Shown here: positions 17,787-25,724 of the stretch, in pieces | Layout of the letters: each line of letters begins with the position of its first letter | Numbering within the stretch: the stretch's first letter is position 1 | Source: Halorussus halobius | Lineage (GTDB): Archaea; Halobacteriota; Halobacteria; Halobacteriales; Haladaptataceae | Assembly: GCF_004765805.1 (NCBI RefSeq) | Contig: NZ_SBIU01000003.1 | Span: 186,001 to 250,000 of the forward strand | Length of the DNA: 64,000 nucleotides | Direction: 5' to 3' | The notes under the pieces: generated by a model | Seen by the model: the letters and a program-made list of their open reading frames with translations, nothing else | What the model was told of the DNA's origin: nothing | The model's database searches: none | Made by a program: the position numbers and the translations under genes

Positions 17787-18421
17787 GTCACATCGGCACG
17801 ACCATCAACGTCGCGCTGGCGCTGTTCGTGGCGCTGTCGGGCGTCGGCATCGTCGGCACGACCCTCTACTACCAGGAGTCGGTCGAACAGCTCCGCTCGC
17901 AGAACCAACAGCTCGCCGACCGGGGCGAGGAGCTGTCGTCGGAACTCGACGACCGCGAGCGCCGCATCGACGAACTGAACGAGACCCTCGCGTCGGTCAA
18001 CGAGACGCTCGAGACCAGACGCGAGGACGTCGCGGAGGTCTCTGACCGGCTCCGGGCGACCGAGCGACGGCTCAACGCGACCCGCCAACAGCTCAACGAG
18101 ACCGAGGCCGAGCTCGGCCGGGCGAACGACCGGGTGGAGTCGCTCCGCGAGCAGGTGTCCGAACTGGAGGAGCGCCGCGACGAACTGGCCGAGCGCCGCG
18201 ACCAACTCGAATCGGAACTCGAACGCGCCCGCGATATCAGCGACGAGCTCAACGAGACCCTAGAGCGGCGAAACGAGCTACTCGACCGGCGAAACGAGAC
18301 GCTCGACGAGAAGAACGAGACCCTCGACAGGCGCGACCGGCTGCTCGACCGGAAGAACCGGACCATCGCGGACCTCCGGGAGCGAATCGAGGAGCTCGAA
18401 CGCGAGTCGGAGGAGCAATGA
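17783..18421 (+). CDS. Membrane-anchored coiled-coil protein rich in N-glycosylation sequons
   Basis: A 212-aa protein starting at a GTG that overlaps the previous stop (GTGA). One N-terminal helix (about residues 5-28) is followed by about 180 residues of uninterrupted coiled coil. Near the C-terminus, consecutive 7-residue units run as RRNELLD, RRNETLD, EKNETLD, RRDRLLD, RKNRTIA. Eight N-X-T sequons are visible (mostly NET, plus NAT and NRT), which suggests the rod is outside the cell and glycosylated. I do not know a named family. Its place between VWA proteins and the ATPase genes suggests a stalk or spacer in the same complex. Confidence 0.8.
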   Translation: MSHIGTTINVALALFVALSGVGIVGTTLYYQESVEQLRSQNQQLADRGEELSSELDDRERRIDELNETLASVNETLETRREDVAEVSDRLRATERRLNATRQQLNETEAELGRANDRVESLREQVSELEERRDELAERRDQLESELERARDISDELNETLERRNELLDRRNETLDEKNETLDRRDRLLDRKNRTIADLRERIEELERESEEQ

Positions 18422-19542
18422 CCGGGGACGAGCCGAGCGAGCGCGACGGAAGCGGTCCGACGGGACGCGACGAGGGCGTTCCGGCCGGGAGCGCCGACAG
18501 TCGGGACGGGCCGGACCCGGACGGCCGACCCGAAGTCGACGAGACGTGGGGCGGGACCGGCGGCCCGAACCAGGCTGTTGGCGAATCGAGCGACGACCCG
18601 GACGAGCCGGTCCACAGCGGCGGCGCGGCTGGCGACGACGGCCGGGTTCCGGACGACCCGGCCGAGGCGAAGGCGGGCGACGCGCGAGCCGACGACGTCC
18701 GGAGCGCGCTCGCGGAGGTACGCCGCGAGCAGTACAAGGTCGCGGTCGTCCACGCCAGCCTCGAAGCCGCGTGTCTCGCGCTCGCGGTCAACCTCCTCGC
18801 CGGCGTCGTCGGCGTTCCGGCGCTCGACGCCCCCGTGCTCCCGTCGGCGTTCGAGTCGTCGGGCGTCCCCGCGCCCGACGTCGGCACGGCGGTCGCCCTG
18901 CTGGCGGGCGTCGCGGCCTTCGCCGCCGGGGTCGGCCTGCGCGCGCGCCGGCCCGCGGTCGAGTCGTTCGAGGCCGCCAATCCCGAGGTGGCGGAGGCGC
19001 TCCGGACCGCCCGCGACGCGGTCGGCGACGACCGGGCGAACCCGATGGCGCTCGCGCTGTACGACGACGTGCTCGACCGCCTGCGCGGGACGTCCAGCGT
19101 CCGACTGGTCGACCGGCGGCGGCTCGTCGCGAGCGTGGCGGTCGCGTTCGCGCTCGGCCTCGCGTCGGTCCAGACCGCCGTCGTCGGCGTCGACCTCGCC
19201 GGACCCCCGTCGGACGCGGCGGTCGGCGGAACCGGCGACTCGGAGGCCGACCGCGCGGCGCTGGAGAACGGGTCGACGCCGACCCTGCGGGACGGCGACG
19301 AACTGCTCGGCGAGCCCTCGGAGGTCGACGCCGGGTCGGAGAACCTGACCGCCTCCGTGGGGTCGAGTCCCGGCGGGGAAGGCGACGAGGCGCGCAACTA
19401 CGACAGCGACGGTAGCGGGAGCGACGGCGGCGCGGTCGCGCCCGAGCGCGCCGGGTTCGACTCGCCCGAGCGCGTCGAGGACGCCGACCTCGTGGCGCGG
19501 TACGCCCGCGAACTCGAAGGGAACCAGACCGATGACCGATAG
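18418..19542 (+). CDS. Acidic membrane protein of the VWA/MoxR operon
   Basis: A 374-aa protein I do not recognise. The first 95 residues are very acidic and low-complexity. A conserved-looking stretch (SALAEVRREQYKVAVVHASLEA) leads into three hydrophobic segments (about residues 115-135, 155-175 and 235-255), and the C-terminal 110 residues are again acidic and disordered. ATG overlaps the stop of the coiled-coil gene, and the end overlaps the MoxR gene by 11 bp. Proteins at this place in haloarchaeal MoxR operons are usually annotated only as hypothetical membrane proteins. Confidence 0.75.
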   Translation: MTGDEPSERDGSGPTGRDEGVPAGSADSRDGPDPDGRPEVDETWGGTGGPNQAVGESSDDPDEPVHSGGAAGDDGRVPDDPAEAKAGDARADDVRSALAEVRREQYKVAVVHASLEAACLALAVNLLAGVVGVPALDAPVLPSAFESSGVPAPDVGTAVALLAGVAAFAAGVGLRARRPAVESFEAANPEVAEALRTARDAVGDDRANPMALALYDDVLDRLRGTSSVRLVDRRRLVASVAVAFALGLASVQTAVVGVDLAGPPSDAAVGGTGDSEADRAALENGSTPTLRDGDELLGEPSEVDAGSENLTASVGSSPGGEGDEARNYDSDGSGSDGGAVAPERAGFDSPERVEDADLVARYARELEGNQTDDR

Positions 19543-20485
19543 GAATCCGTCCATCGACGACGTGACGAACCGCATCCAGGCCATCCGCTCGGCGGTCGGG
19601 CGGCGCATCGTGGGCCAGCAGGAGGTGGTCGACCACGTGCTGGCGTGCATGCTCTGTGACGGCAACGCGCTGTTGGAGAGCACGCCCGGCCTCGGCAAGA
19701 CCCTGCTCGTCCGGACCCTGGCGGAGGTGACGGGGCTCTCGTTTTCCCGCATCCAGAACACGCCCGACCTGATGCCCTCGGACGTGGTCGGGACCGAGAT
19801 GGTTCGGGAGACCGAGGCGGGCCGGACGTTCAGCTTCGAGAAGGGGCCGGTGTTCGCAAACCTCGTCCTCTCCGACGAGATAAATCGGGCGACGCCCAAG
19901 ACCCAGTCCGCGCTGCTCGAAGCCATGGAGGAAGGGCAGGTGACCGCCGGCGACGAGACCTACGACCTCCCCGAACCGTTCTTCGTGCTGGCGACCCAGA
20001 ACCCCATCGACCAGGAGGGGACCTACCCGCTCCCGGAGGCCCAGACCGACCGCTTCCTGCTGAAGGTCGTGGTCGACTACCCGACTGCCGACGCCGAACG
20101 GGAAATCGTCGACCGGTACACCGGCGACGTCGACGCCTCGATATCGGTCGACAGGCAGGTGTCGCCCCGCGAGTTCCGGACGATGCAGCAGTTCACCCAT
20201 CAGGTCCCCATCGCCGACGACCTGCGGGATTTGGCGGTCGGCATCGTCAGGGACACCCGGACCGCCGAGGACCTCGAATACGGCGCGAGCCCGCGCGCCA
20301 GCATGTCGCTGGTCCGGGTCGCGAAGGCCCGCGCGCTGATGGAGGGCCGAACCCACGTCAGCGCCGACGACGTGACCGCGATGGCGAAGCCGGTGTTGCG
20401 CCACCGCGTCGTGGTCGACTTCCGGGCCGAGCGCGAGGGGCTGACCGCCGCCGACGTCGTCGAGTCCATCGTCGAGGACCGATGA
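19532..20485 (+). CDS. MoxR-family AAA+ ATPase
   Basis: A 317-aa AAA+ protein. Walker A is STPGLGKTLLVRT (near residue 50), Walker B LSDEINRATPKTQSALLEAM (near 112), sensor 1 lies in FFVLATQNPIDQEGTYPLPEAQ and the C-terminal lid follows. MoxR ATPases act with VWA and DUF58 proteins as chaperones that assemble or activate other complexes. All those partners are in this operon. The gene overlaps the previous one by 11 bp and the next by 4 bp. Confidence 0.94.
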   Translation: MTDRNPSIDDVTNRIQAIRSAVGRRIVGQQEVVDHVLACMLCDGNALLESTPGLGKTLLVRTLAEVTGLSFSRIQNTPDLMPSDVVGTEMVRETEAGRTFSFEKGPVFANLVLSDEINRATPKTQSALLEAMEEGQVTAGDETYDLPEPFFVLATQNPIDQEGTYPLPEAQTDRFLLKVVVDYPTADAEREIVDRYTGDVDASISVDRQVSPREFRTMQQFTHQVPIADDLRDLAVGIVRDTRTAEDLEYGASPRASMSLVRVAKARALMEGRTHVSADDVTAMAKPVLRHRVVVDFRAEREGLTAADVVESIVEDR

Positions 20486-21339
20486 TAACCCCGGAGTTTC
20501 TGGCCGAACTCGACCGGTTCGAGGCCGCCCGCGACCGACAGGCCCGCTCGGAGCGACAGGGCGAGCGCACCACCGACGCGGTGGGCGAGGGGCTGACGTT
20601 CGCCGACTACCGGCGGTACGAACCCGGCGACGAGCCCAGATTCATCGACTGGAACCTCTACGCCCGGACCGACGAGCTCTACGTCAAGCAGTTCGAGGCC
20701 GAGCGCAACTTCACGGTCCACGTGCTGGTCGACGCCAGCGCGTCGATGGACTTCGGCGCGGGCGAGGCCCACAAGTTCGAGTACGCCGCCAAGCTCGGGC
20801 TCGGGTTCGCCTACCTCACCGCCCGCGAGCACAACGACTTCCGGTTCACCGTCTTCGACTCGACGGTCGACCGCCTCGACCGGGGCCGGTCGAATCGCGG
20901 CGAGGTGATGGGGCTGGTCGAGGAGTGCAACGCGGTCGACCCCGACGGCGAGGCCGACTTCGAGGCCGCGCTGGCCGACTACGCCGCCACCATCGACTCG
21001 AAGGCGCTGGTCGTGGTCTGTAGCGACTTCCTCGGGGACGCCGACGCCATCGACGCCGGACTGGAGGCGCTGGCGTCGAACCAGCTCGTGGCCGCCCACG
21101 TCGTCGCGCCCGAGGAGCGCGACCTGCCCAGCACCGGCGACACCCTGTTCGAGGCGCTCGAATCCGACGAGTCGCTGCGGGCGTACGTCGGCAGGCGCTT
21201 CGAGCGGACGTATCGGGACCGCTTCGACGACCACGCCGACGCGGTCGAGGGCGTGGCCCGCGACCTCCGGGCGCGCTACGAGCGCGTCGACACCGGCGCG
21301 CCGTTCTTCGAGTCGTTCGGCGACCTCTGGTTCGAGTGA
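20482..21339 (+). CDS. DUF58 domain protein (VWA-like fold)
   Basis: A 285-aa protein with the DUF58 signature YRRYEPGDEPRFIDWNLYAR (about residues 49-68), followed by VLVDASASMDFG, a MIDAS-like DASAS site. No transmembrane helix is evident, so it is probably the cytoplasmic partner of the MoxR ATPase. ATG overlaps the MoxR stop (ATGA). Last gene of the operon. Confidence 0.9.
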   Translation: MITPEFLAELDRFEAARDRQARSERQGERTTDAVGEGLTFADYRRYEPGDEPRFIDWNLYARTDELYVKQFEAERNFTVHVLVDASASMDFGAGEAHKFEYAAKLGLGFAYLTAREHNDFRFTVFDSTVDRLDRGRSNRGEVMGLVEECNAVDPDGEADFEAALADYAATIDSKALVVVCSDFLGDADAIDAGLEALASNQLVAAHVVAPEERDLPSTGDTLFEALESDESLRAYVGRRFERTYRDRFDDHADAVEGVARDLRARYERVDTGAPFFESFGDLWFE

Positions 21340-21455
21340 GGTCGCTCGGGGCGTCTCGATTACGGTCGGTTCGCGTCGGACGGTTCCACCGAGATTCCGA
21401 AACGACTATAATCGATGCTTGAAAGGGAGCGAACAACCCGCTTGGGGGAGAACCA

Positions 21456-21713
21456 ATGAACGAGGGAACCGACGAACGGGACGCATTCGTGCGGATGGCG
21501 AGCGACTTTCCGGTGCGGACCGGCATCTTCACCTTCGGCCTGCCGGCGTTCGGACTGTTGCAACTGATAAACGGCTATCTCCACGAGGCGTCGCTGGTCT
21601 TCATCGCGGCGTTCACCGTGTTGGCGGTCGCCTTCTCGGTGATGCTCACGCGGTATCACGTCGCAAACTACCGACGGACGCGGCTGGCCCGTCGAGTGTG
21701 GAGCGACGAGTAA
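21456..21713 (+). CDS. Small two-helix membrane protein
   Basis: An 85-aa protein with hydrophobic segments at about residues 22-40 and 46-65 and a basic C-terminal tail (NYRRTRLARRVW). A TATA-like GACTATAATC (about 21404-21413) and a purine-rich GGGGGAG just before the ATG suggest a short leader with a Shine-Dalgarno site. It is transcribed separately from the DUF58 gene 116 bp upstream. Function unknown. Confidence 0.7.
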   Translation: MNEGTDERDAFVRMASDFPVRTGIFTFGLPAFGLLQLINGYLHEASLVFIAAFTVLAVAFSVMLTRYHVANYRRTRLARRVWSDE

Positions 21714-21767
21714 CGCCGCGTTTCCGCCGGTTCGTCTCGACCGAGGAGCGTCCGACCCGGCCAGCCC

Positions 21768-21786
21768 CGCGAGGGCCGCCCTCGCG
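21768..21786. terminator. Candidate bidirectional terminator hairpin
   Basis: Perfect 8-bp stem (21768-21775 with 21779-21786) with a 3-nt loop, in the 100-bp gap between two convergent genes. No T-rich stretch follows, so this rests on position and pairing only. Confidence 0.35.
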
Positions 21787-21813
21787 TCGCCGGCCGACTT
21801 GGGCGGCGACGCG

Positions 21814-22611
21814 CTACCGCCGACTGCCGGGCTGGGGGTCGACGTGCGGTTTCGCCAGCAGGTCCTCGAACCGCCGGTCGTCGAGCCACTCCAGCAGCTT
21901 CACGAGCTGGTCGCTCGCGGCCTCGAACAGCCGTTCGCCCTTCTCGGGCGTGGCGTCGGTCTGGTCGCCCAGCACGCCGTTGTCGGTGTTGTCGATGGAG
22001 TCGTAGAAGTCGCGCGCGCCGTGGACGTACGCCTCGCCGCTGTCGGCCCAGTCCACGAGGCCGCCGTCGCGGGCGTCCTCCAGCTTCTCGGTCTTCACGT
22101 TCTCGGGGTCCAGGTGCAGCATCATCGACGTCTCCTTGGGACCGCCGTGGGGACCGTTGGTCTCGAACAGGTCGTCCACGAGCTCCGGAATCGACTCGTC
22201 CCACATCCACTCGACCGCGTAGGCCACCTCGTCCTCGCGCAGTCGGCGGCCCACCTCCCGGAGGTGGGTCTGGTTGCCGCCGTGGGCGTTGACGTAGACG
22301 ATGCGGTCGATGCCGTGGTACGCCAGATTCCGCGAGAAGCTCTCGACGTAGTCGCGGAACTCTGGCGGGTCGGCCCACATCGTGCCGTGGAACTGCTTGT
22401 GGTGGACGCTCACGCCGACGTTGACGGTGGGCGTACAGAGGTAGCCCGTCCGGTCGGTCGCTTCGCGCGCCAACCCCTCCGCGATGGCGTGGTCGGTCGA
22501 CAGCGGGAGGTGCGGGCCGTGCTGCTCGGTCGACCCGAGCGGCACGACCGCCAGCGACTCCTCGGCCACGTAATCGCCCAGTTCCGGCCACGTCTGGTCT
22601 GCGACGTACAT
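21814..22611 (-). CDS. Creatininase-family amidohydrolase
   Basis: A 265-aa metal-dependent amidase-fold protein. Ligand motifs are visible: PLGSTEQHGPHLPLSTDHAI (Glu, His and Asp), VNAHGGNQTHL and the later ETSMMLHLDP. Members include creatininase, the F420 and riboflavin pathway enzyme ArfB, and mycofactocin MftE; sequence does not decide among them. ATG at 22611 (MYVADQTWPEL) is chosen over one at 22638 because it matches the usual family start and an AT-rich box lies about 27 bp upstream. It is followed by nothing on its strand. Confidence 0.82.
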   Translation of the reverse strand: MYVADQTWPELGDYVAEESLAVVPLGSTEQHGPHLPLSTDHAIAEGLAREATDRTGYLCTPTVNVGVSVHHKQFHGTMWADPPEFRDYVESFSRNLAYHGIDRIVYVNAHGGNQTHLREVGRRLREDEVAYAVEWMWDESIPELVDDLFETNGPHGGPKETSMMLHLDPENVKTEKLEDARDGGLVDWADSGEAYVHGARDFYDSIDNTDNGVLGDQTDATPEKGERLFEAASDQLVKLLEWLDDRRFEDLLAKPHVDPQPGSRR

Positions 22612-22679
22612 ATCGGCATCCGGGGAGCGAATCGACAAAGGTCTTGCCCGTCGCCGCGCTCACGACTCCCGGACCCCGC

Positions 22680-23318
22680 TCAGCCCAACAGGCCTTCCTC
22701 GTCGAGTACGTCGCGGAGGCGCTCCATCGTGGCGACCACCACGTCGCAGGCGGGCCGGACCGCAGGTTTGGGGACGAACCCGACCGCGAGGCCGGCCACC
22801 TCCAGCATCGGCAGGTCGTTCGCGCCGTCGCCGACCGCGACGGTGTCGCCGATGGGAATCCCGCGCTCGCCCGCGAGGCGTTCGAGCGCGTCGTCTTTCG
22901 TGCCCTCGATGAGCGGCCCCTCGACCTCGCCGGTCAGGCGGCCGTCTTCGACGGGGAGGCGGTTTGCGACGATGGCGTCGACCGAGACGCCTTCCGCCTC
23001 CAACGCGCGCTCGACGCCGCGCTCGAAGCCGCCGGTCAGGACGGCAGTCGTCACGCCCGCGTCGTTCAACTCCCGGACGACGGTCCCGGCGTCGGGACGG
23101 AGTTCGACCTCGTCGAACGCCGCCTCGGCGTCCTCGACCGCAAGTCCCTCCAGCAGGGCGGCCCGGTCGCGCAAGCTCCTGGCGTAGCTTATCTCGTCGT
23201 TCATCGCGCGCTCGGTGATCTCGGCCATCTCGTCGGCCACTCCGTTGCGCTCGCCGAGCAGGACCGTCATCTCCGAGTCCGAGAGCGTGCCGTCGAAGTC
23301 GAACGCGACCAGTGACAT
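22680..23318 (-). CDS. serB: Phosphoserine phosphatase (HAD family)
   Basis: A 212-aa HAD phosphatase for the last step of serine synthesis. Motif I is FDFDGTLSDSE at residues 6-16 (nucleophile and acid Asp). Motif II lies in VLTGGFERGVE, the motif III Lys in GTKDDALERLAG and motif IV in VGDGANDLPML. The small helical cap between motifs I and II is the SerB type. Some haloarchaeal SerB-like proteins act on other small phosphates, so the substrate is inferred from family. Confidence 0.85.
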   Translation of the reverse strand: MSLVAFDFDGTLSDSEMTVLLGERNGVADEMAEITERAMNDEISYARSLRDRAALLEGLAVEDAEAAFDEVELRPDAGTVVRELNDAGVTTAVLTGGFERGVERALEAEGVSVDAIVANRLPVEDGRLTGEVEGPLIEGTKDDALERLAGERGIPIGDTVAVGDGANDLPMLEVAGLAVGFVPKPAVRPACDVVVATMERLRDVLDEEGLLG

Positions 23319-23512
23319 GCCTGCGGATTCGGCGGCCGGGGGCTTGAAACGACCGGATGGCGCAGGTGACGCGGGAGCCGCGTTCTCGCGCCCGTCGCGG
23401 CGAACCCGCCGACGCCGAGGGGGAACCGGCGAGCGAACGGCCCGACCCGACCAGTCGGCGAGCCCTGACGGGTCCGGGAGATTTAGACCGCCGCCGCCTC
23501 AACCCACACTCG

Positions 23513-24235
23513 ATGAGCCACTTTCCCGAGTTCGAGGTCGTCCCCGCCGTGGACGTGCAGGACGGCGAGGTCGTGCAACTGGTGCAGGGCGAGCGCGGCA
23601 CCGAGAAGACCTACGGCGACCCGGTCGCGGCCGCCGAGCAGTGGGTCGAGCGGGGCGCACAGACCCTCCACCTCGTGGACCTCGACGGCGCGTTCGACGG
23701 CGAGCGTGCGAACGCGCCGGCCGTCGAGTCGGTCCTCGACGCGGTCGACGCGGACGTGCAACTCGGCGGCGGCATCCGGTCGGTCTCGGACGCGACCGCC
23801 CTGCTCGAACGCGGCGTGGACCGCGTCATCCTCGGGACCGCGGCGGTCGAGAATCCCGACGTCGTCGCGGAGATATCCGAGACGCATCCCGATTCGGTGG
23901 TGGTCAGTCTCGACGCCAAGGACGGCGAGGTCGTCGTCTCGGGGTGGACCGAGGGCACGGGCCTCGACCCCGCCGAGGCTGCCGCGCGCTACGAGGAGCT
24001 GGGCGCGGCCGCGATTCTGTTCACCGACGTCGACGTCGAGGGCCGGCTCGCGGGCGTCCAGACCGACCGCGTGCGCGAGGTGGTCGAGGCGGTCGAGATC
24101 CCGGTGGTGGCGTCGGGCGGGGTCGCCTCGCTCGACGACGTGCGGGCGCTCCGGGACGCCGGGGCCGCCGCCGTGGTCGTCGGCACCGCGCTCTACGAGG
24201 GGGAGTTCACGCTGGCCGAGGCGAAGTCGGCGTAG
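23513..24235 (+). CDS. hisA: ProFAR isomerase (HisA)
   Basis: TIM-barrel isomerase (240 aa) for the Amadori rearrangement in histidine synthesis. It has the N-terminal catalytic Asp in VPAVDVQDGEVVQL, the second catalytic Asp in VVSLDAKDGEVV, and the phosphate-binding GGGIRS and ASGGVASLDD loops of the HisA/HisF family. A TATA-like GATTTAGA (23480-23487) lies about 29 bp before the ATG. No other his gene is nearby, as is common for dispersed archaeal his genes. Confidence 0.94.
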   Translation: MSHFPEFEVVPAVDVQDGEVVQLVQGERGTEKTYGDPVAAAEQWVERGAQTLHLVDLDGAFDGERANAPAVESVLDAVDADVQLGGGIRSVSDATALLERGVDRVILGTAAVENPDVVAEISETHPDSVVVSLDAKDGEVVVSGWTEGTGLDPAEAAARYEELGAAAILFTDVDVEGRLAGVQTDRVREVVEAVEIPVVASGGVASLDDVRALRDAGAAAVVVGTALYEGEFTLAEAKSA

Positions 24236-24330
24236 CGGGCTCGCGGCGGGTGGCGTCGAGTCGGTTCGGGACGGGTGGCCTCGCCCCGCGGTGCCGTAGG
24301 TATTTGGGCGATGGCGGCCAAGGGCCGGAC

Positions 24331-24714
24331 ATGGACGAACTGACGCTGTCCGTCCCCGACCCCATCGTGGAGTCGCTGCCGGCCGACGGCGAGGACGCCG
24401 CCCGCGACATGCGCGAGGCGGTCGCGGGCTGGCAACGACGCCTCAACCGCGCCATCGAGGACGCCGAGAGCGACGACGACGCGGCCGGCGCGGTGGTCGA
24501 CGCGCTCGAACGCTTCGAGGGGCGGTGGGAGCAGTACGACGACTTCGTGGCCGAGTTGCGCGCGTGGGGCCAGTCGCCCATCTACGCGATGGCGTGGCGC
24601 GACCTGATGGCCGCGTTGATGCGCCAGCTGTACGACCACGGGGACCTGAGCGACCGCATCGACCGCGAACGTCACGCCCGCATGGTCAGCGACGGCATCC
24701 GGCCGGGGCGATAG
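24331..24714 (+). CDS. Conserved-looking helical protein upstream of a MoaD-like gene
   Basis: A 127-aa acidic protein of predicted all-helical content, for example MREAVAGWQRRLNRAIEDAE and WEQYDDFVAELRAWGQSPIY. I do not recognise the family. GGTATTTGG (about 24299-24307) is a possible TATA box for a leaderless start at 24331. The stop is one base before the MoaD-like gene, so the two are probably cotranscribed with the 92-aa gene that follows. Confidence 0.7.
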   Translation: MDELTLSVPDPIVESLPADGEDAARDMREAVAGWQRRLNRAIEDAESDDDAAGAVVDALERFEGRWEQYDDFVAELRAWGQSPIYAMAWRDLMAALMRQLYDHGDLSDRIDRERHARMVSDGIRPGR

Positions 24715-24715
24715 G

Positions 24716-24985
24716 ATGGCGCTGGAACTGCGCTTTTTCGCCAACTTCCGGGAGGCGGTCGGGCAGAAGACGGTCGAGCGCGAGTGCCCCGAGGGGACCA
24801 CGGTCGGGGACGTGCTCGCCGACCTCGCCGACGAGTACGACATGGACCTGTTCGAGGACGGCGACCTCCGGCCCCAACTGTCCATCATGAAGAACGGCAC
24901 GGACGTCGTCCACCTCGAGGGCCTCGACACGCCGCTCGACGACGGCGACGTCCTGAGCGTCTTCCCGCCGGTCGCAGGGGGATAG
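24716..24985 (+). CDS. Ubiquitin-like MoaD/SAMP protein
   Basis: An 89-aa beta-grasp protein ending in the di-glycine VFPPVAGG required for E1-type activation. N-terminal ELRFFANFREAVGQKT and the overall length resemble Haloferax SAMP3 more than SAMP1, by memory of those sequences. Such proteins can be conjugated to lysines and can also supply sulfur to molybdopterin. The next gene starts immediately after the stop. Confidence 0.85.
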   Translation: MALELRFFANFREAVGQKTVERECPEGTTVGDVLADLADEYDMDLFEDGDLRPQLSIMKNGTDVVHLEGLDTPLDDGDVLSVFPPVAGG

Positions 24986-25264
24986 ATGCGCGTCGAGCGG
25001 TCCTACCGGGGCATCTCCGAGCGACTGGCGCGCCACTACCTGACGAACCTCGGCGGGCGCGTCCGGGACGCGGACGACGGCGGGGACGCCCAACAGCCGG
25101 CGGTCGTGGCCGACGACTGGCGCGCCACCCTCAGCTCCGAGAAAGTCGGCGTCGGCCCCTCGCTGACGCTGACCGAGGTGACGGTGGTGTTCGAGGGCGA
25201 CGAGGCGGTCCTCGACGACCTCGTCGCGAGGTTCTCGCGGAAAGCCATGCGGGCGGGCGGGTGA
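24986..25264 (+). CDS. Small protein paired with the MoaD/SAMP gene
   Basis: A 92-aa protein starting directly after the MoaD-like stop codon. It has alternating strand and helix sequence, SSEKVGVGPSLTLTEVTVVFEG, and ends in KAMRAGG. This tail and the tight pairing suggest it works with the ubiquitin-like protein. It may correspond to the extra C-terminal domain that follows MoaD in some fused archaeal and Thermus proteins (DUF1952 type), but that is from memory and unconfirmed. Note that it too ends in Gly-Gly. Confidence 0.7.
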   Translation: MRVERSYRGISERLARHYLTNLGGRVRDADDGGDAQQPAVVADDWRATLSSEKVGVGPSLTLTEVTVVFEGDEAVLDDLVARFSRKAMRAGG

Positions 25265-25355
25265 CCCCGACTGATTCGGTCGCGCTCACCCGCCGGCGCG
25301 CGGCGCGGTGGACTTGCCGGCGCTCGCCGGCTGCAGTTCCGGGACGGAGGCCCCG

Positions 25356-25724
25356 ATGACCGAGGACAACCCCGTGGAAGGACAAGTGCTCGTGCTCACC
25401 GCCGCGAAGGCCAGCGTCCCCGGCCGGCGCGTCCCGGACCTCGTGGCCGAGGCGCGCCGCGAACTCGACCCCCGGACCGACGAGTTGCGGCGGCGCTACG
25501 AGCGCGTCCACGCCGACGACGTCCGGGACATATTCCTCGCCCCGACCGGGTTCTGGGTCGAGGTGGGCGAGGACCTCGGCTGGAGCGAGCGGGCGCGCGA
25601 GGCGGTCGCCCGCGCCCACGCCGAGCAACTGCTTCGGGTCGGCCGGCGTGAGGGCCGCGAATCGGAGTTCGAGGCCGCGCTTGACGTCCGCGAGGCGGTC
25701 GTCGTGAGCGCGTCTGACCCCTAA
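25356..25724 (+). CDS. Small protein of unknown function
   Basis: A 122-aa protein with VLVLTAAKASVPGRRVPDLVAEARREL near the start and a basic helical C-terminal half. I do not recognise it. ATG at 25356 (MTEDNPVEG) is chosen; an upstream start at 25308 would add 16 residues with no clear character. It follows the SAMP cluster by 91 bp and ends immediately before the stop of the convergent ModE-like gene. Confidence 0.7.
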   Translation: MTEDNPVEGQVLVLTAAKASVPGRRVPDLVAEARRELDPRTDELRRRYERVHADDVRDIFLAPTGFWVEVGEDLGWSERAREAVARAHAEQLLRVGRREGRESEFEAALDVREAVVVSASDP

